From contig NZ_JAOEJU010000011.1 in the NCBI RefSeq assembly GCF_025447595.1, forward strand, positions 1 through 64,000: DNA of 64,000 bases. Reading direction: 5' to 3'. The stretch is from Pseudomonas koreensis (lineage in GTDB: Bacteria; Pseudomonadota; Gammaproteobacteria; Pseudomonadales; Pseudomonadaceae). The notes under the pieces are model-generated. The model did no database searches and was not told the DNA's origin. It was given only the letters and a program-made list of their open reading frames with translations. Positions within the stretch are counted from its first letter, which is position 1, and each line of letters begins with the position of its first letter. Positions 53,353 to 61,430 of the stretch are shown here, in pieces. Made by a program: the position numbers and the translations under genes.

Positions 53353-55311
53353 ATGATCAACACTCGATTGCGCCTGTCTGGCGTAGCGCTCCCCGGTGTC
53401 GGTTTGGCAGGGCTGCTGCAACTCTGCGCAGTCGACGCGGTGCAGGCCGCGGAGTTCAGCGTGCTGGACAATCAGGTCACCGGCTCGCTCGACACGACCT
53501 TGTCCTATGGCCGCTTGTGGCGGGTCCAGGGCCGGGACAAGACCAACGACGACGTCAACACCAACGACGGCAATCGCAACTTCGACACCGGGCTGGTTTC
53601 CGAGGTGTACAAGATCACTTCGGAGCTGGAAGCCAACTACCAGAACTACGGGGTGTTCCTGCGCGGCACGGCGTTCTACGACACCCAGTTGATGGACAAG
53701 CGCAACGACTACTACCACAACAACAGCCCGTCGCAGCCGAGCCAGAGTTATCCCCAGGACGACCGTTTCACCGGCCAGACCCGCGACATCGCCGGCAGCC
53801 GGATTGAAATGCTCGACGCCTACGTCCATGGTTCCTGGGATGTCGCGACAATGCCTGTCACCGCGCGAGTGGGGCGTCAGGTGTTCAACTGGGGCGAGGG
53901 GATTTTCTATCGCGGCGGGGTCAACACCACCAACCCGGTGGACGCGGCGAAGTATCGCTTGCCGGGTGCCGAGGTCAAGGAAGTGCTGATGCCGGTGGAG
54001 GCGGTCAGCTTCAACATCGGCCTGAGCGACAACCTGATGATGGAGAGTTTCTACCAGACCAACTGGAAAGAAACCCGCATCGACCCGGTCGGCACCTTCT
54101 ACTCGCAGACCGACCTATTCGCTGACGGCGGCAACACCGCTTACAACAACTTCAGCGGCACCGCGCTTGATACGCCGGTGCCGGGGTTTGGCAATGTCAT
54201 CGGCCTGTACAGCGCGCTGGGCAACAATCCATTGCTCGGCCCGGCGCTGAAGTCCACCGGTCTGTACGCCAACGGCGTGACTCCGGCCTACGGCAACACC
54301 CTTAAGGTGGCGTCGATCGGCAAGGACTACAACGCGCGCAACGACGGTCAGTTCGGCTTCGCTTTTCGCTACATCGCCGAAGAGCTCAACAGCACCGAGT
54401 TCGGCCTGTACATGGTCAATTACCACGCCAAGGAACCGACCATCGCTGCCGACCTGGGCGGTTACAACGGAATCGACATGAATGCCCTGACCAACATGCT
54501 GTCGAGCGTCGCCGGCAGTCAGGCCGGGGCCCTTGCCAACGGGCTGGCGACTGCCGATGTGATGGGCAACATCCAGGCCCATCGACGCTATGCCGAAGAC
54601 ATCCGCATGTACGGTTTCAGCTTCAACACCACGCTGGGCGAGGCCTCGGTGTTCGGTGAAGTGGCCTATCGGCCGAACCTGCCCATCGGCGTCGCGGCCA
54701 CCAACGATTTGATCGGCGATCTGGCCAATGGCGCTGCCGCAGCGGTGTCCGGCAAGACCATCAACGTCGGCGGGCAAATGGTCACCCTCGACAGCCAGAT
54801 CAACAACGCCGAGCGGGTGGAGGCGTTCAACACTTCGCTGGGCAGCATCTACAACTTCGGCCCGACGCTGTCGTTCGACTCGATGTTCGGCATCTTCGAA
54901 CTGGCCTCCGAGCACCTGCGCGGCAGCAGCCTGCAATACACCGCCTACGACGGCAGCAACCGTTACTACGCCGGCACCGGCAACACTTCATATGTGTCCG
55001 GCGGCGATCGCGACGATCAGGTCAACCGCGATTCCTACAGCTACACGGTGATGTTCAACGGCACCTGGAACGACGTTTACGCCGGGGTCAACGTCTCGCC
55101 TTACGTCGTCTACAAAGACGACTTCAAGGGCAACAGCTACCAGGCCGGCAACACCATCGAGGGCCGCAAGGCCTACACGCTGGGGATCAAGGCTAACTAC
55201 CAGAACAGGCTCGAAGCCGAGTTGCAGTACACCGAGTTCTACGGCGGTGGGCAGAACAACGGCATTCGCGACCGCGACAACGTCGGTTTCAACCTCAAGT
55301 ATTTCTTGTGA
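53353..55311 (+). CDS. DUF1302 family outer-membrane protein
   Basis: A 652-residue exported protein with a signal peptide (to about VDAVQAAEF) and a long beta-strand-rich body typical of DUF1302: NQVTGSLDTTLSYGRLWRVQ, RVGRQVFNWGEGIFYRGGVN and YRLPGAEVKEVLMPVEAVSF. It ends in LKYFL, with the C-terminal aromatic of barrel proteins. DUF1302 is regularly paired with DUF1329 in pseudomonads growing on hydrophobic compounds. It is preceded by AAGGAGGA. A REP pair separates it from its DUF1329 partner. Confidence 0.88.
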   Translation: MINTRLRLSGVALPGVGLAGLLQLCAVDAVQAAEFSVLDNQVTGSLDTTLSYGRLWRVQGRDKTNDDVNTNDGNRNFDTGLVSEVYKITSELEANYQNYGVFLRGTAFYDTQLMDKRNDYYHNNSPSQPSQSYPQDDRFTGQTRDIAGSRIEMLDAYVHGSWDVATMPVTARVGRQVFNWGEGIFYRGGVNTTNPVDAAKYRLPGAEVKEVLMPVEAVSFNIGLSDNLMMESFYQTNWKETRIDPVGTFYSQTDLFADGGNTAYNNFSGTALDTPVPGFGNVIGLYSALGNNPLLGPALKSTGLYANGVTPAYGNTLKVASIGKDYNARNDGQFGFAFRYIAEELNSTEFGLYMVNYHAKEPTIAADLGGYNGIDMNALTNMLSSVAGSQAGALANGLATADVMGNIQAHRRYAEDIRMYGFSFNTTLGEASVFGEVAYRPNLPIGVAATNDLIGDLANGAAAAVSGKTINVGGQMVTLDSQINNAERVEAFNTSLGSIYNFGPTLSFDSMFGIFELASEHLRGSSLQYTAYDGSNRYYAGTGNTSYVSGGDRDDQVNRDSYSYTVMFNGTWNDVYAGVNVSPYVVYKDDFKGNSYQAGNTIEGRKAYTLGIKANYQNRLEAELQYTEFYGGGQNNGIRDRDNVGFNLKYFL

Positions 55312-55343
55312 GTACCAAACACAGTTTTTGCGGCAGCTCATCC

Positions 55344-55450
55344 CCTGTGGGAGCGAGCTTGCTCGCGAAGAGGCCGGCACATTCAACAAAGCTGTCGCCT
55401 GACAAACCGTTTCGTCGGAACGCCGCCCGGAGCAAGCTCGCTCCCACAGG
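55344..55450. repeat. REPIN (inverted REP pair), copy C
   Basis: CCTGTGGGAGCGAGCTTGCT and the complementary end at 55431-55450 flank a spacer of about 60 nt that differs from copies A and B. It lies inside the DUF1302-DUF1329 unit, where it could modulate relative expression. Confidence 0.88.
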
Positions 55451-55472
55451 TTTTTGTACTTCGGAGAAGATC

Positions 55473-56846
55473 ATGTTTCACACTTCAAGACTGACCAAGA
55501 TCTCGCTGGCGCTCGTCCTCGGCCTAGTCACCGGCAGTGCACTGGCGGCCATCTCGCCCCAGCAAGCCGAACAACTGAAAACCTCGCTCACCCCCATGGG
55601 CGCCGAGCGCGCCGGCAACGCTGCCGGCACCATTCCGGCCTGGACCGGCGGCATCACCCAGGCACCGGCCGGCTACAAACCCGGCCAGCATCACCCCGAC
55701 CCATACGCGGCGGACAAACCGCTGTTCACCATCACCAAGGCCAATCTCGACCAGTACAAAGCGCATCTCACGCCGGGCCAGATCGCCCTGTTCAACAGCT
55801 ACCCCGACACCTTCCAGATGCCGGTCTACCCCTCGCGCCGCTCCGGCTCCGCACCGCAGTGGCTGTATGACAACACCCTGAAAAATGCGACCTCGGCCAA
55901 ACTGCTGGAGGGCGGCAGCGGGTTCGCCGACGCCTATGGCGGCGTGCCGTTTCCGGTGCCGAAGGATGGCGTCGAAGTGCTGTGGAATCACATCACCCGC
56001 TATCGCGGCATCTACGTCGTCCGTCGCGCTTCCGAAGCACCCGTGCAACGCAACGGCAGCTTCGCGCTGGTGACCTCGCAGCAGGAGGGCTTCTTCAACT
56101 ACTACCGCCCGGGTAGCCAGTTCGCCGACCTGAAAAACATCCTGTTCTACTACCTCGCCTTCGTGAAAAGCCCGGCGCGCCTCGCCGGTGGCGCAGCGCT
56201 GGTGCACGAGACACTGGACCAGCTCAAGGACGCCCGCCAGGCCTGGATCTACGACGCCGGCCAACGCCGCGTGCGCCGCGCACCGAACCTCGCGTACGAC
56301 ACGCCGATTGCCTCCTCCGATGGCCTGCGCACCGCAGACGACACCGACCTGTTCAACGGCTCGCCGGACCGCTTCGACTGGAAGCTCAAGGGCAAGCAGG
56401 AAATCTACATCCCCTACAACAACTACAAAGTCGGCAGCCCCGACGTGAAATACGCCCAACTGCTCACCCCCGGCCACCTCAACCCGCAATACACCCGCTA
56501 TGAGCTGCACCGGGTCTGGGTGGTCGAAGGCACACTCAAACCGGGGTCACGGCATATCTATTCCAAACGCGTGCTGTTCCTCGACGAAGACAGCTGGGGC
56601 GCCGCCCTGGTGGACCAATACGACGGGCGAGGGGAGCTGTGGCGCGTGTCGATGGCCTACCTGAAAAACTTCTACGACCTGCCCACCACCTGGAGCGCAC
56701 TCGACGTCTTCCACGACTTGCAGGCGCGTCGGTACTACGTGCAGAACCTGGATAACGAAGAGGCCTCGACCGTCGACTTCTCGCAACCGGTGCCGGAGGA
56801 TTCGTATTTTATGCCGTCCGCGTTGCGGCAGCGGGGGACGCGCTGA
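55473..56846 (+). CDS. DUF1329 family periplasmic/outer-membrane lipoprotein-sorting-like protein
   Basis: A 457-residue exported protein with a signal peptide (SLALVLGLVTGSALA). It shows the DUF1329 pattern: MGAERAGNAAGTIPAWTGGI near the N-terminus, YPSRRSGSAPQWLYDNT, and PVPKDGVEVLWNHITRYRG. The fold is LolA/LolB-like and is thought to handle lipid-like ligands. The ATG at 55473 follows GGAGAAGATC; the open frame upstream covers the REP pair. Its partner DUF1302 gene precedes it. Confidence 0.88.
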   Translation: MFHTSRLTKISLALVLGLVTGSALAAISPQQAEQLKTSLTPMGAERAGNAAGTIPAWTGGITQAPAGYKPGQHHPDPYAADKPLFTITKANLDQYKAHLTPGQIALFNSYPDTFQMPVYPSRRSGSAPQWLYDNTLKNATSAKLLEGGSGFADAYGGVPFPVPKDGVEVLWNHITRYRGIYVVRRASEAPVQRNGSFALVTSQQEGFFNYYRPGSQFADLKNILFYYLAFVKSPARLAGGAALVHETLDQLKDARQAWIYDAGQRRVRRAPNLAYDTPIASSDGLRTADDTDLFNGSPDRFDWKLKGKQEIYIPYNNYKVGSPDVKYAQLLTPGHLNPQYTRYELHRVWVVEGTLKPGSRHIYSKRVLFLDEDSWGAALVDQYDGRGELWRVSMAYLKNFYDLPTTWSALDVFHDLQARRYYVQNLDNEEASTVDFSQPVPEDSYFMPSALRQRGTR

Positions 56847-56904
56847 ACAGGTAAATCGGCCGTTCGGCAGTTTTCAAGTTTGAGCAAGATCGAGTGTGTT
56901 AGTC

Positions 56905-56930
56905 TGCAATCAATGATTTCATTGATTGCA
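56905..56930 (+). promoter_or_regulatory. perfect operator palindrome before fitAB
   Basis: TGCAATCAATGA / TCATTGATTGCA, a perfect inverted repeat of two 12-bp arms with a 2-bp centre. It ends one base before the GGAGG ribosome site of the antitoxin gene. This is the expected autoregulatory operator for a ribbon-helix-helix FitA/VapB protein. Confidence 0.8.
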
Positions 56931-56939
56931 GGAGGCGTC

Positions 56940-57185
56940 ATGGCCAGCATCACCATTCGAAACCTTGATGAAAAGCTCAAGGAGCAGTTGCGAATTACCG
57001 CTGCTCACAACGGACACTCTATGGAGGAAGAGGCTCGTTTGATACTCGGCCGGGCCTTGGCAGCAGTTGATCGCGCCGGAGGTCTTGGAAGCCGGATACG
57101 CAATAGATTCAGTGCTGTAGGCGGAGTGGACCTTGATCTGCCTGAGCGTTCAGAGAAAGCTACCGGGGTGGATTTTTCTGAATGA
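56940..57185 (+). CDS. FitA-like ribbon-helix-helix antitoxin
   Basis: An 81-residue antitoxin. The N-terminal Arc-like DNA-binding domain is ASITIRNLDEKLKEQLRITA, then HNGHSMEEEARLIL; the C-terminal tail (DLDLPERSEKATGVDF) is the toxin-binding part. The ATG at 56940 follows GGAGG at the correct distance. It overlaps the toxin gene by 4 nt. A perfect palindrome upstream indicates autorepression by the complex. Confidence 0.92.
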   Translation: MASITIRNLDEKLKEQLRITAAHNGHSMEEEARLILGRALAAVDRAGGLGSRIRNRFSAVGGVDLDLPERSEKATGVDFSE

Positions 57186-57613
57186 TAGTGCTCGATACCA
57201 ACGTTCTTTCAGAGTTTATGCGCGTCGAACCTGAGACCCGGGTGCTTGCCTGGGTTGATGCACAACCTGCGATGGATTTGGCAGTCAGCGCGATAACAGT
57301 GGCGGAAATACTCCACGGAATCGCACGGCTTCCCTCGGGCAAGCGCAAAAAAAATCTTGAAGCCCTTGCCATGGCGATGTTCGAAGAGGACTTCGCCGGC
57401 CGCATTTTGCCATTTGATGCTCATGCCGCAGTTGAGTACGCGACACTGGTTGCAGACTGTGAATCAAAGGGGCGAACCGCGTCGATGGGAGATGCTCAGA
57501 TTGCAGCCATCTGTCGAACTCACGGAGTGCCGATTGCTACTCGCAATGTGAAGGATTTTGAGTTCAGCGGGGTTGAGGTGATTAATCCCTGGGTGACCGT
57601 AGCGACGCCTTAG
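57182..57613 (+). CDS. FitB/VapC-type PIN-domain toxin ribonuclease
   Basis: A 143-residue PIN nuclease. The acidic active-site residues are in place: D5 (VLDTNVLSE), E42 (TVAEILHG) and D104 (SMGDAQIAAI), followed by PIATRNVKDF with the usual conserved N. It matches the FitB branch of VapC toxins, which cleave tRNA or other RNA when free of antitoxin. Intact by all visible criteria. A bidirectional terminator follows. Confidence 0.93.
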   Translation: MIVLDTNVLSEFMRVEPETRVLAWVDAQPAMDLAVSAITVAEILHGIARLPSGKRKKNLEALAMAMFEEDFAGRILPFDAHAAVEYATLVADCESKGRTASMGDAQIAAICRTHGVPIATRNVKDFEFSGVEVINPWVTVATP

Positions 57614-57633
57614 CCGTTTGTAGCACTCTCGCA

Positions 57634-57684
57634 AAAAAGCCCGCGCCCGAAGTGATGATTAATCATTTCGGGCGCGGGCTTTTT
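57634..57684. terminator. bidirectional rho-independent terminator
   Basis: Long GC stem AAAAAGCCCGCGCCCGAA / TTTCGGGCGCGGGCTTTTT with an AT-rich loop. T-runs at both ends let it serve the toxin gene and the convergent chemoreceptor gene. Confidence 0.93.
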
Positions 57685-57713
57685 CGTTGTAGATCGCTAT
57701 TCGACGCTAAACA

Positions 57714-59633
57714 TCAAACGCGGAAATGACTCACCATCTGCTGCAACTGCCCACCCAGCCGCGCCAGTTCAACGCTGGACTTGGCGGTCTCATCACTCGC
57801 GGCTGCCGTCTGCTCCGACACGTCGCGAACATTGATGATGCTGCGGCTGATTTCTTCGGCCACGGCGCTTTGCTGTTCGGCGGCAGCGGCGATCTGCTGG
57901 TTCATCGACTGGATGTTCGACACCGTGCGGGTGATGTTTTCCAGGGAGTCGCCGGCCTTGCGGGTCAGGGCGACGCTGCTGTCGGTCAGGGCGCGGCTGT
58001 TGTTCATCACGGCGGAAACCTGTTGCGTGCCGTTCTGCAGACCGGCCACCAGGCCTTCGATTTCCTCGGTGGATTTCTGGGTGCGCTGGGCCAGGCCACG
58101 GACTTCGTCGGCGACCACGGCAAAACCACGACCGGCTTCACCGGCACGCGCCGCTTCAATTGCAGCGTTGAGCGCCAGCAGATTGGTCTGTTCGGCGACG
58201 GCCTTGATCACGTCCATGACGCTGCCGATCTTGTCGCTTTCCTGTTGCAGCACGCTCATGGCTTCGGTGGAACGCACCACTTCGCTGGCCAGACGCTCGA
58301 TCTGGGCGATGGCTTCGTTCACCACTTTGTCACCTTCGCGGGCTTCGCCGTCAGCGGCGGCTGCGGCTTGCGAGGCTTCTTCGGCGTTGCGCGCGACTTC
58401 CTGCACGGTGGCAGTCATCTCGTGCATCGCAGTGGCGACCTGATCGGTCTCGACCTTCTGGCTGTTCACGCCGGCGCTGGTCTGTTCGGTCACGGCCGAC
58501 AGTTCTTCGGCGGCGCTGGCGATCTGGGTCACGCCGTCGCGGATGCCGCTGATCAGGTCGCGCAGGGTCACGCCCATGCGCGCGATGCCTTGTTGCAGCA
58601 CGCCGAGTTCGTCGCGGCGGGTGACGATCACGTTGTGGCTCAGGTCGCCGCTGGCGATGCGGTCGACCACGGCCATGGTTTCCTGCAGCGGACGGGTGAT
58701 CTGGCGGGTGATGATGAACGCCGCGATGACGCCCACCAGCAAGGCCAGCAGGGTGCTGATCAGTTGCAGGGTGCGGGCCTGGGCGCTTTCGGCGTCACGA
58801 CGGTCTAGCTGGATCTGATACAGCTGCTCGCTCAGCGATACGATCAGGTTGCCCTGGTCGGTCATTTCCTTGCGCGCCTGCACCGCATCGGTGTTGGCGT
58901 TCTTGAAGGCCTGCAAGGCGCTGCGGTAATTGGTGAGTGCGGTTTCCAGCTGACGTAGCGCGTCTTGTTGGCTGCTGGCGAAATGCACATTCAGCTGCTT
59001 GAGGCTGGCGATGGCGGCGTCCAGTTGGCCGACGGCTTTCTGCTCGGTCTCGGCGTTGGCAGTGGCGGTGTAGCCGCGCACTTCGTAGCGCGCCAGGATG
59101 AAGGCTTCCTTGGCGGCGGTGATGGCCTGGAACTGCTCGAAACGCTCATCGCTCAGCGGCATTTGCTGAACGCGGGCGCTGATCGCTTCGATCTGGTTGT
59201 AAGCCGCTTCGGCGTTGCTGCTCATGGTGTCGCGCGCGGTGTTGCCGGTGCGGTAGGCATTGCGCATTTTATTCAGCGACGTCTGGTACTCGGCGATAGT
59301 CGCCGCCTGCTCCTTGAGCAGTTTGACGTTCTCGGGGCTCTTGAAGCTGCCGATCAGTTTTTGCTGCTGCGCAGCGAAACCGTCGAGGGTGGTCTGCACG
59401 TTCTGCGCGGCGGTTTCGTCGCCATTCGTCAGCATGTATTGCAGGCGCACCACGCGCAGTTTGGTCAGGCCAGCGTTGAGCTGGGTGATGTCGCTCATCC
59501 AGTTGCTGCGGTCAATCAGGCCGCCCAGGCTGGTCCAGCCGGTAAGTGCCAGAACACAGGTCAGGGCCAGGACGAGGCCGAATCCGAGCCCCAGTTTCAG
59601 GTTTACGCTGATGTTGCCGAACCAGCTATTCAT
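57714..59633 (-). CDS. methyl-accepting chemotaxis protein with helical (HBM-type) sensor domain
   Basis: A 639-residue chemoreceptor. TM1 (about 11-32), a periplasmic helical ligand domain of about 240 residues (long enough for the HBM two-bundle fold that binds organic acids in pseudomonads), TM2 near 285-305, a HAMP domain (ITRQITRPLQETMAVVDRIA), and a cytoplasmic signalling hairpin with the invariant tip VIKAVAEQTNLLALNAAIEA plus ARAGEAGRGFAVVADEVRGL. The ATG at 59633 follows GGAGG; the upstream open frame is promoter. There is no C-terminal CheR-binding pentapeptide. The ligand is unknown. Confidence 0.92.
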   Translation of the reverse strand: MNSWFGNISVNLKLGLGFGLVLALTCVLALTGWTSLGGLIDRSNWMSDITQLNAGLTKLRVVRLQYMLTNGDETAAQNVQTTLDGFAAQQQKLIGSFKSPENVKLLKEQAATIAEYQTSLNKMRNAYRTGNTARDTMSSNAEAAYNQIEAISARVQQMPLSDERFEQFQAITAAKEAFILARYEVRGYTATANAETEQKAVGQLDAAIASLKQLNVHFASSQQDALRQLETALTNYRSALQAFKNANTDAVQARKEMTDQGNLIVSLSEQLYQIQLDRRDAESAQARTLQLISTLLALLVGVIAAFIITRQITRPLQETMAVVDRIASGDLSHNVIVTRRDELGVLQQGIARMGVTLRDLISGIRDGVTQIASAAEELSAVTEQTSAGVNSQKVETDQVATAMHEMTATVQEVARNAEEASQAAAAADGEAREGDKVVNEAIAQIERLASEVVRSTEAMSVLQQESDKIGSVMDVIKAVAEQTNLLALNAAIEAARAGEAGRGFAVVADEVRGLAQRTQKSTEEIEGLVAGLQNGTQQVSAVMNNSRALTDSSVALTRKAGDSLENITRTVSNIQSMNQQIAAAAEQQSAVAEEISRSIINVRDVSEQTAAASDETAKSSVELARLGGQLQQMVSHFRV

Positions 59634-59875
59634 CAAAAATCCTCCAGAAAACGTTGTGCGTCTTGATCGTCGGTCAGGCTGGAAGATTGTTGTTTTTTTG
59701 AGCCAGCAAGGGTGTAGCAGGACTGTATCGGCCGCAAATCCGAGAGCTGAAAGGATTTTGTCCGACAGAATTTGTAACAAGCGATCCCAAGACTTTTTTC
59801 ACATGAGTTTCACCGGCTGCCTACGCCGTCCTCTCTACCCTCGCCGCATCGAATGACAAGTGATGGCGGCTTTTT

Positions 59876-60547
59876 GTGGAATTGAGACTGAGTCTGTTCG
59901 GCGTCAAACGCTCGGTTGATCTGAGTGGTCTGGCCCGTTTTCGAAACACCTGGGTGGTGCTGGCGGCGTCGGCGCTGGTGATTCCGCTGACCTTGTGGCT
60001 GCTGGCGCCGGCGGCGGTGCCTGACCTTGCCCACGGCAATGTGGCCGGGGCGCAGGCGCTGAAGGACGGCTGGGACAAGGGCGAGATGATTGTGCTGGTA
60101 CGCCATGTCGAGCGCTGCGATCACTCGAAAGCCCCGTGCCTGAGCGGCAATGACGGCATCACTGACCGTTCGCGCAGTGTCGCGGTGAGCGTCGGCGCCC
60201 AGTTCGAGCAGTTGGGCCTGGACAAGGCCGACGTCTACAACAGCCCGATGATGCGCACCGTGCAGACCGCCGGTTACATGTTCAACAAAGCCGCAACCGG
60301 CGAAGACTGGCTGATCAGTTGCAAGGGCCGGATGCTGCAGGACGCGCTCGCGCACAAAGTCCCGGGACGCAACCTGATTCTGGTGACCCACAGCGAATGC
60401 ATGGCGCAGCTGGAAAAAGACCTCAAGGTGCCGGCCTCGACCCTCGGGTACGGCGCATCGCTGTTTGTTTCCGCCGCCAGCCCGGCGGCCCCACAGATGC
60501 TCGGCTTCATTGAAGCCTCCGACTGGCGCACGGTGACCACCCAATGA
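59876..60547 (+). CDS. histidine phosphatase family protein (Ais/PmrG-like)
   Basis: A 223-residue protein with one N-terminal membrane segment (about 27-46) and a periplasmic histidine phosphatase domain. The catalytic RH is at 76-77 (IVLVRHVERCD), the second histidine is in LVTHSEC, and YNSPMMRTVQTAGYMF resembles Ais, which removes phosphate from LPS core heptose. The start is a GTG with a poor ribosome site, so the true start is uncertain. It overlaps the PAP2 gene by 4 nt (ATGA), so the two likely act together on the envelope. Confidence 0.82.
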   Translation: MELRLSLFGVKRSVDLSGLARFRNTWVVLAASALVIPLTLWLLAPAAVPDLAHGNVAGAQALKDGWDKGEMIVLVRHVERCDHSKAPCLSGNDGITDRSRSVAVSVGAQFEQLGLDKADVYNSPMMRTVQTAGYMFNKAATGEDWLISCKGRMLQDALAHKVPGRNLILVTHSECMAQLEKDLKVPASTLGYGASLFVSAASPAAPQMLGFIEASDWRTVTTQ

Positions 60548-61365
60548 AATCACGCTTTTATGCTTACAACTTCGGCATCCCGCTGCTGTGTGCCGCGCTG
60601 GTGTTCCTGATGTTCGACATGACCCGTATCGACATCGCCTTCAGCAATCTGCTGTTCGATCCGTTGAGCCAGACATTCCCGCTCGACAAGATCCATTTCT
60701 TCGAAAAATTGACCCACAAGTGGGCGCGGATCATTCCGAACTGGACGGCGGAAATTGCCCTGATCGGCGCCATGCTGTCGTTTGTCTGGCCGCTGGTTAA
60801 ACCGCAAAAACATCCGCGTCTGGGCGGTTTTCTCGAGCGCAGCAAAGTCGCGCCGGTGCTGCGCTTTGCCGCCGATCACCGTAGGGATTTTCTGTTTGTG
60901 GTGGTGGCTTTCGCGGTCTGCACCGGGGTGATCCATTTCCTCAAGGCGCACACCAGCGTTTACTGCCCGATCGAGACCACGCTGTACGGCGGAAAGATGC
61001 CGCACATCGAGTGGTACAACAATTTCCAGCTGTTCCACGAAGCGGGTGAAGGGCGTTGCTGGCCCGGCGGCCATGCTTCCGGTGGCTTCACCATGCTGGC
61101 GCTGTATTTCGTGGCGCGTCGTTACCAGTGGCGCTTTTCCAGCGCGTTGCTGTGGGGTTCGCTGCTGCTCGGTTTTGTCTACGGCACTACGCGGGTCCTA
61201 CAGGGCTGGCATTACATGTCCCACACGTTCTGGGCCGGTATCTTCGTGTGGCTGGCGTGTTTGCTGACGGCGCTGGCGTTCTACGGGCGGGCTCGTCTGG
61301 AATTGCCGGTGTTGAGCAAGCGTGAGCGAAAGGTGTTCGCTGCACAGCCTGAGGTTTCTCTCTGA
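60544..61365 (+). CDS. PAP2 family membrane phosphatase (LpxT/lipid phosphatase-like)
   Basis: A 273-residue membrane protein with about six hydrophobic segments and PAP2 motifs in variant form. K134-x6-C141-P (usual KX6RP; Arg replaced by Cys), PGGH at 174-177 (usual PSGH), and R217-x5-H223-x3-H227 (usual SRX5HX3D). The three sites line up in order, so the active site seems retained but altered. Such enzymes act on lipid A phosphates, undecaprenyl or phosphatidyl phosphates. It is coupled to the Ais-like phosphatase and lies next to an ArnT-like transferase. Confidence 0.85.
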   Translation: MKSRFYAYNFGIPLLCAALVFLMFDMTRIDIAFSNLLFDPLSQTFPLDKIHFFEKLTHKWARIIPNWTAEIALIGAMLSFVWPLVKPQKHPRLGGFLERSKVAPVLRFAADHRRDFLFVVVAFAVCTGVIHFLKAHTSVYCPIETTLYGGKMPHIEWYNNFQLFHEAGEGRCWPGGHASGGFTMLALYFVARRYQWRFSSALLWGSLLLGFVYGTTRVLQGWHYMSHTFWAGIFVWLACLLTALAFYGRARLELPVLSKRERKVFAAQPEVSL

Positions 61366-61387
61366 GTTCTCGCCGCTGAAATGAAAC

Positions 61388-61413
61388 ACCCGCCATCATC
61401 GGCGGGTTTTTCG
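61388..61413. terminator. rho-independent terminator
   Basis: Stem ACCCGCC / GGCGGGT with a 6-nt loop and TTTTTCG after it, between the PAP2 gene and the convergent ArnT-like gene. Confidence 0.85.
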
Positions 61414-61430
61414 TTTGTGCTGTTGTGGTT

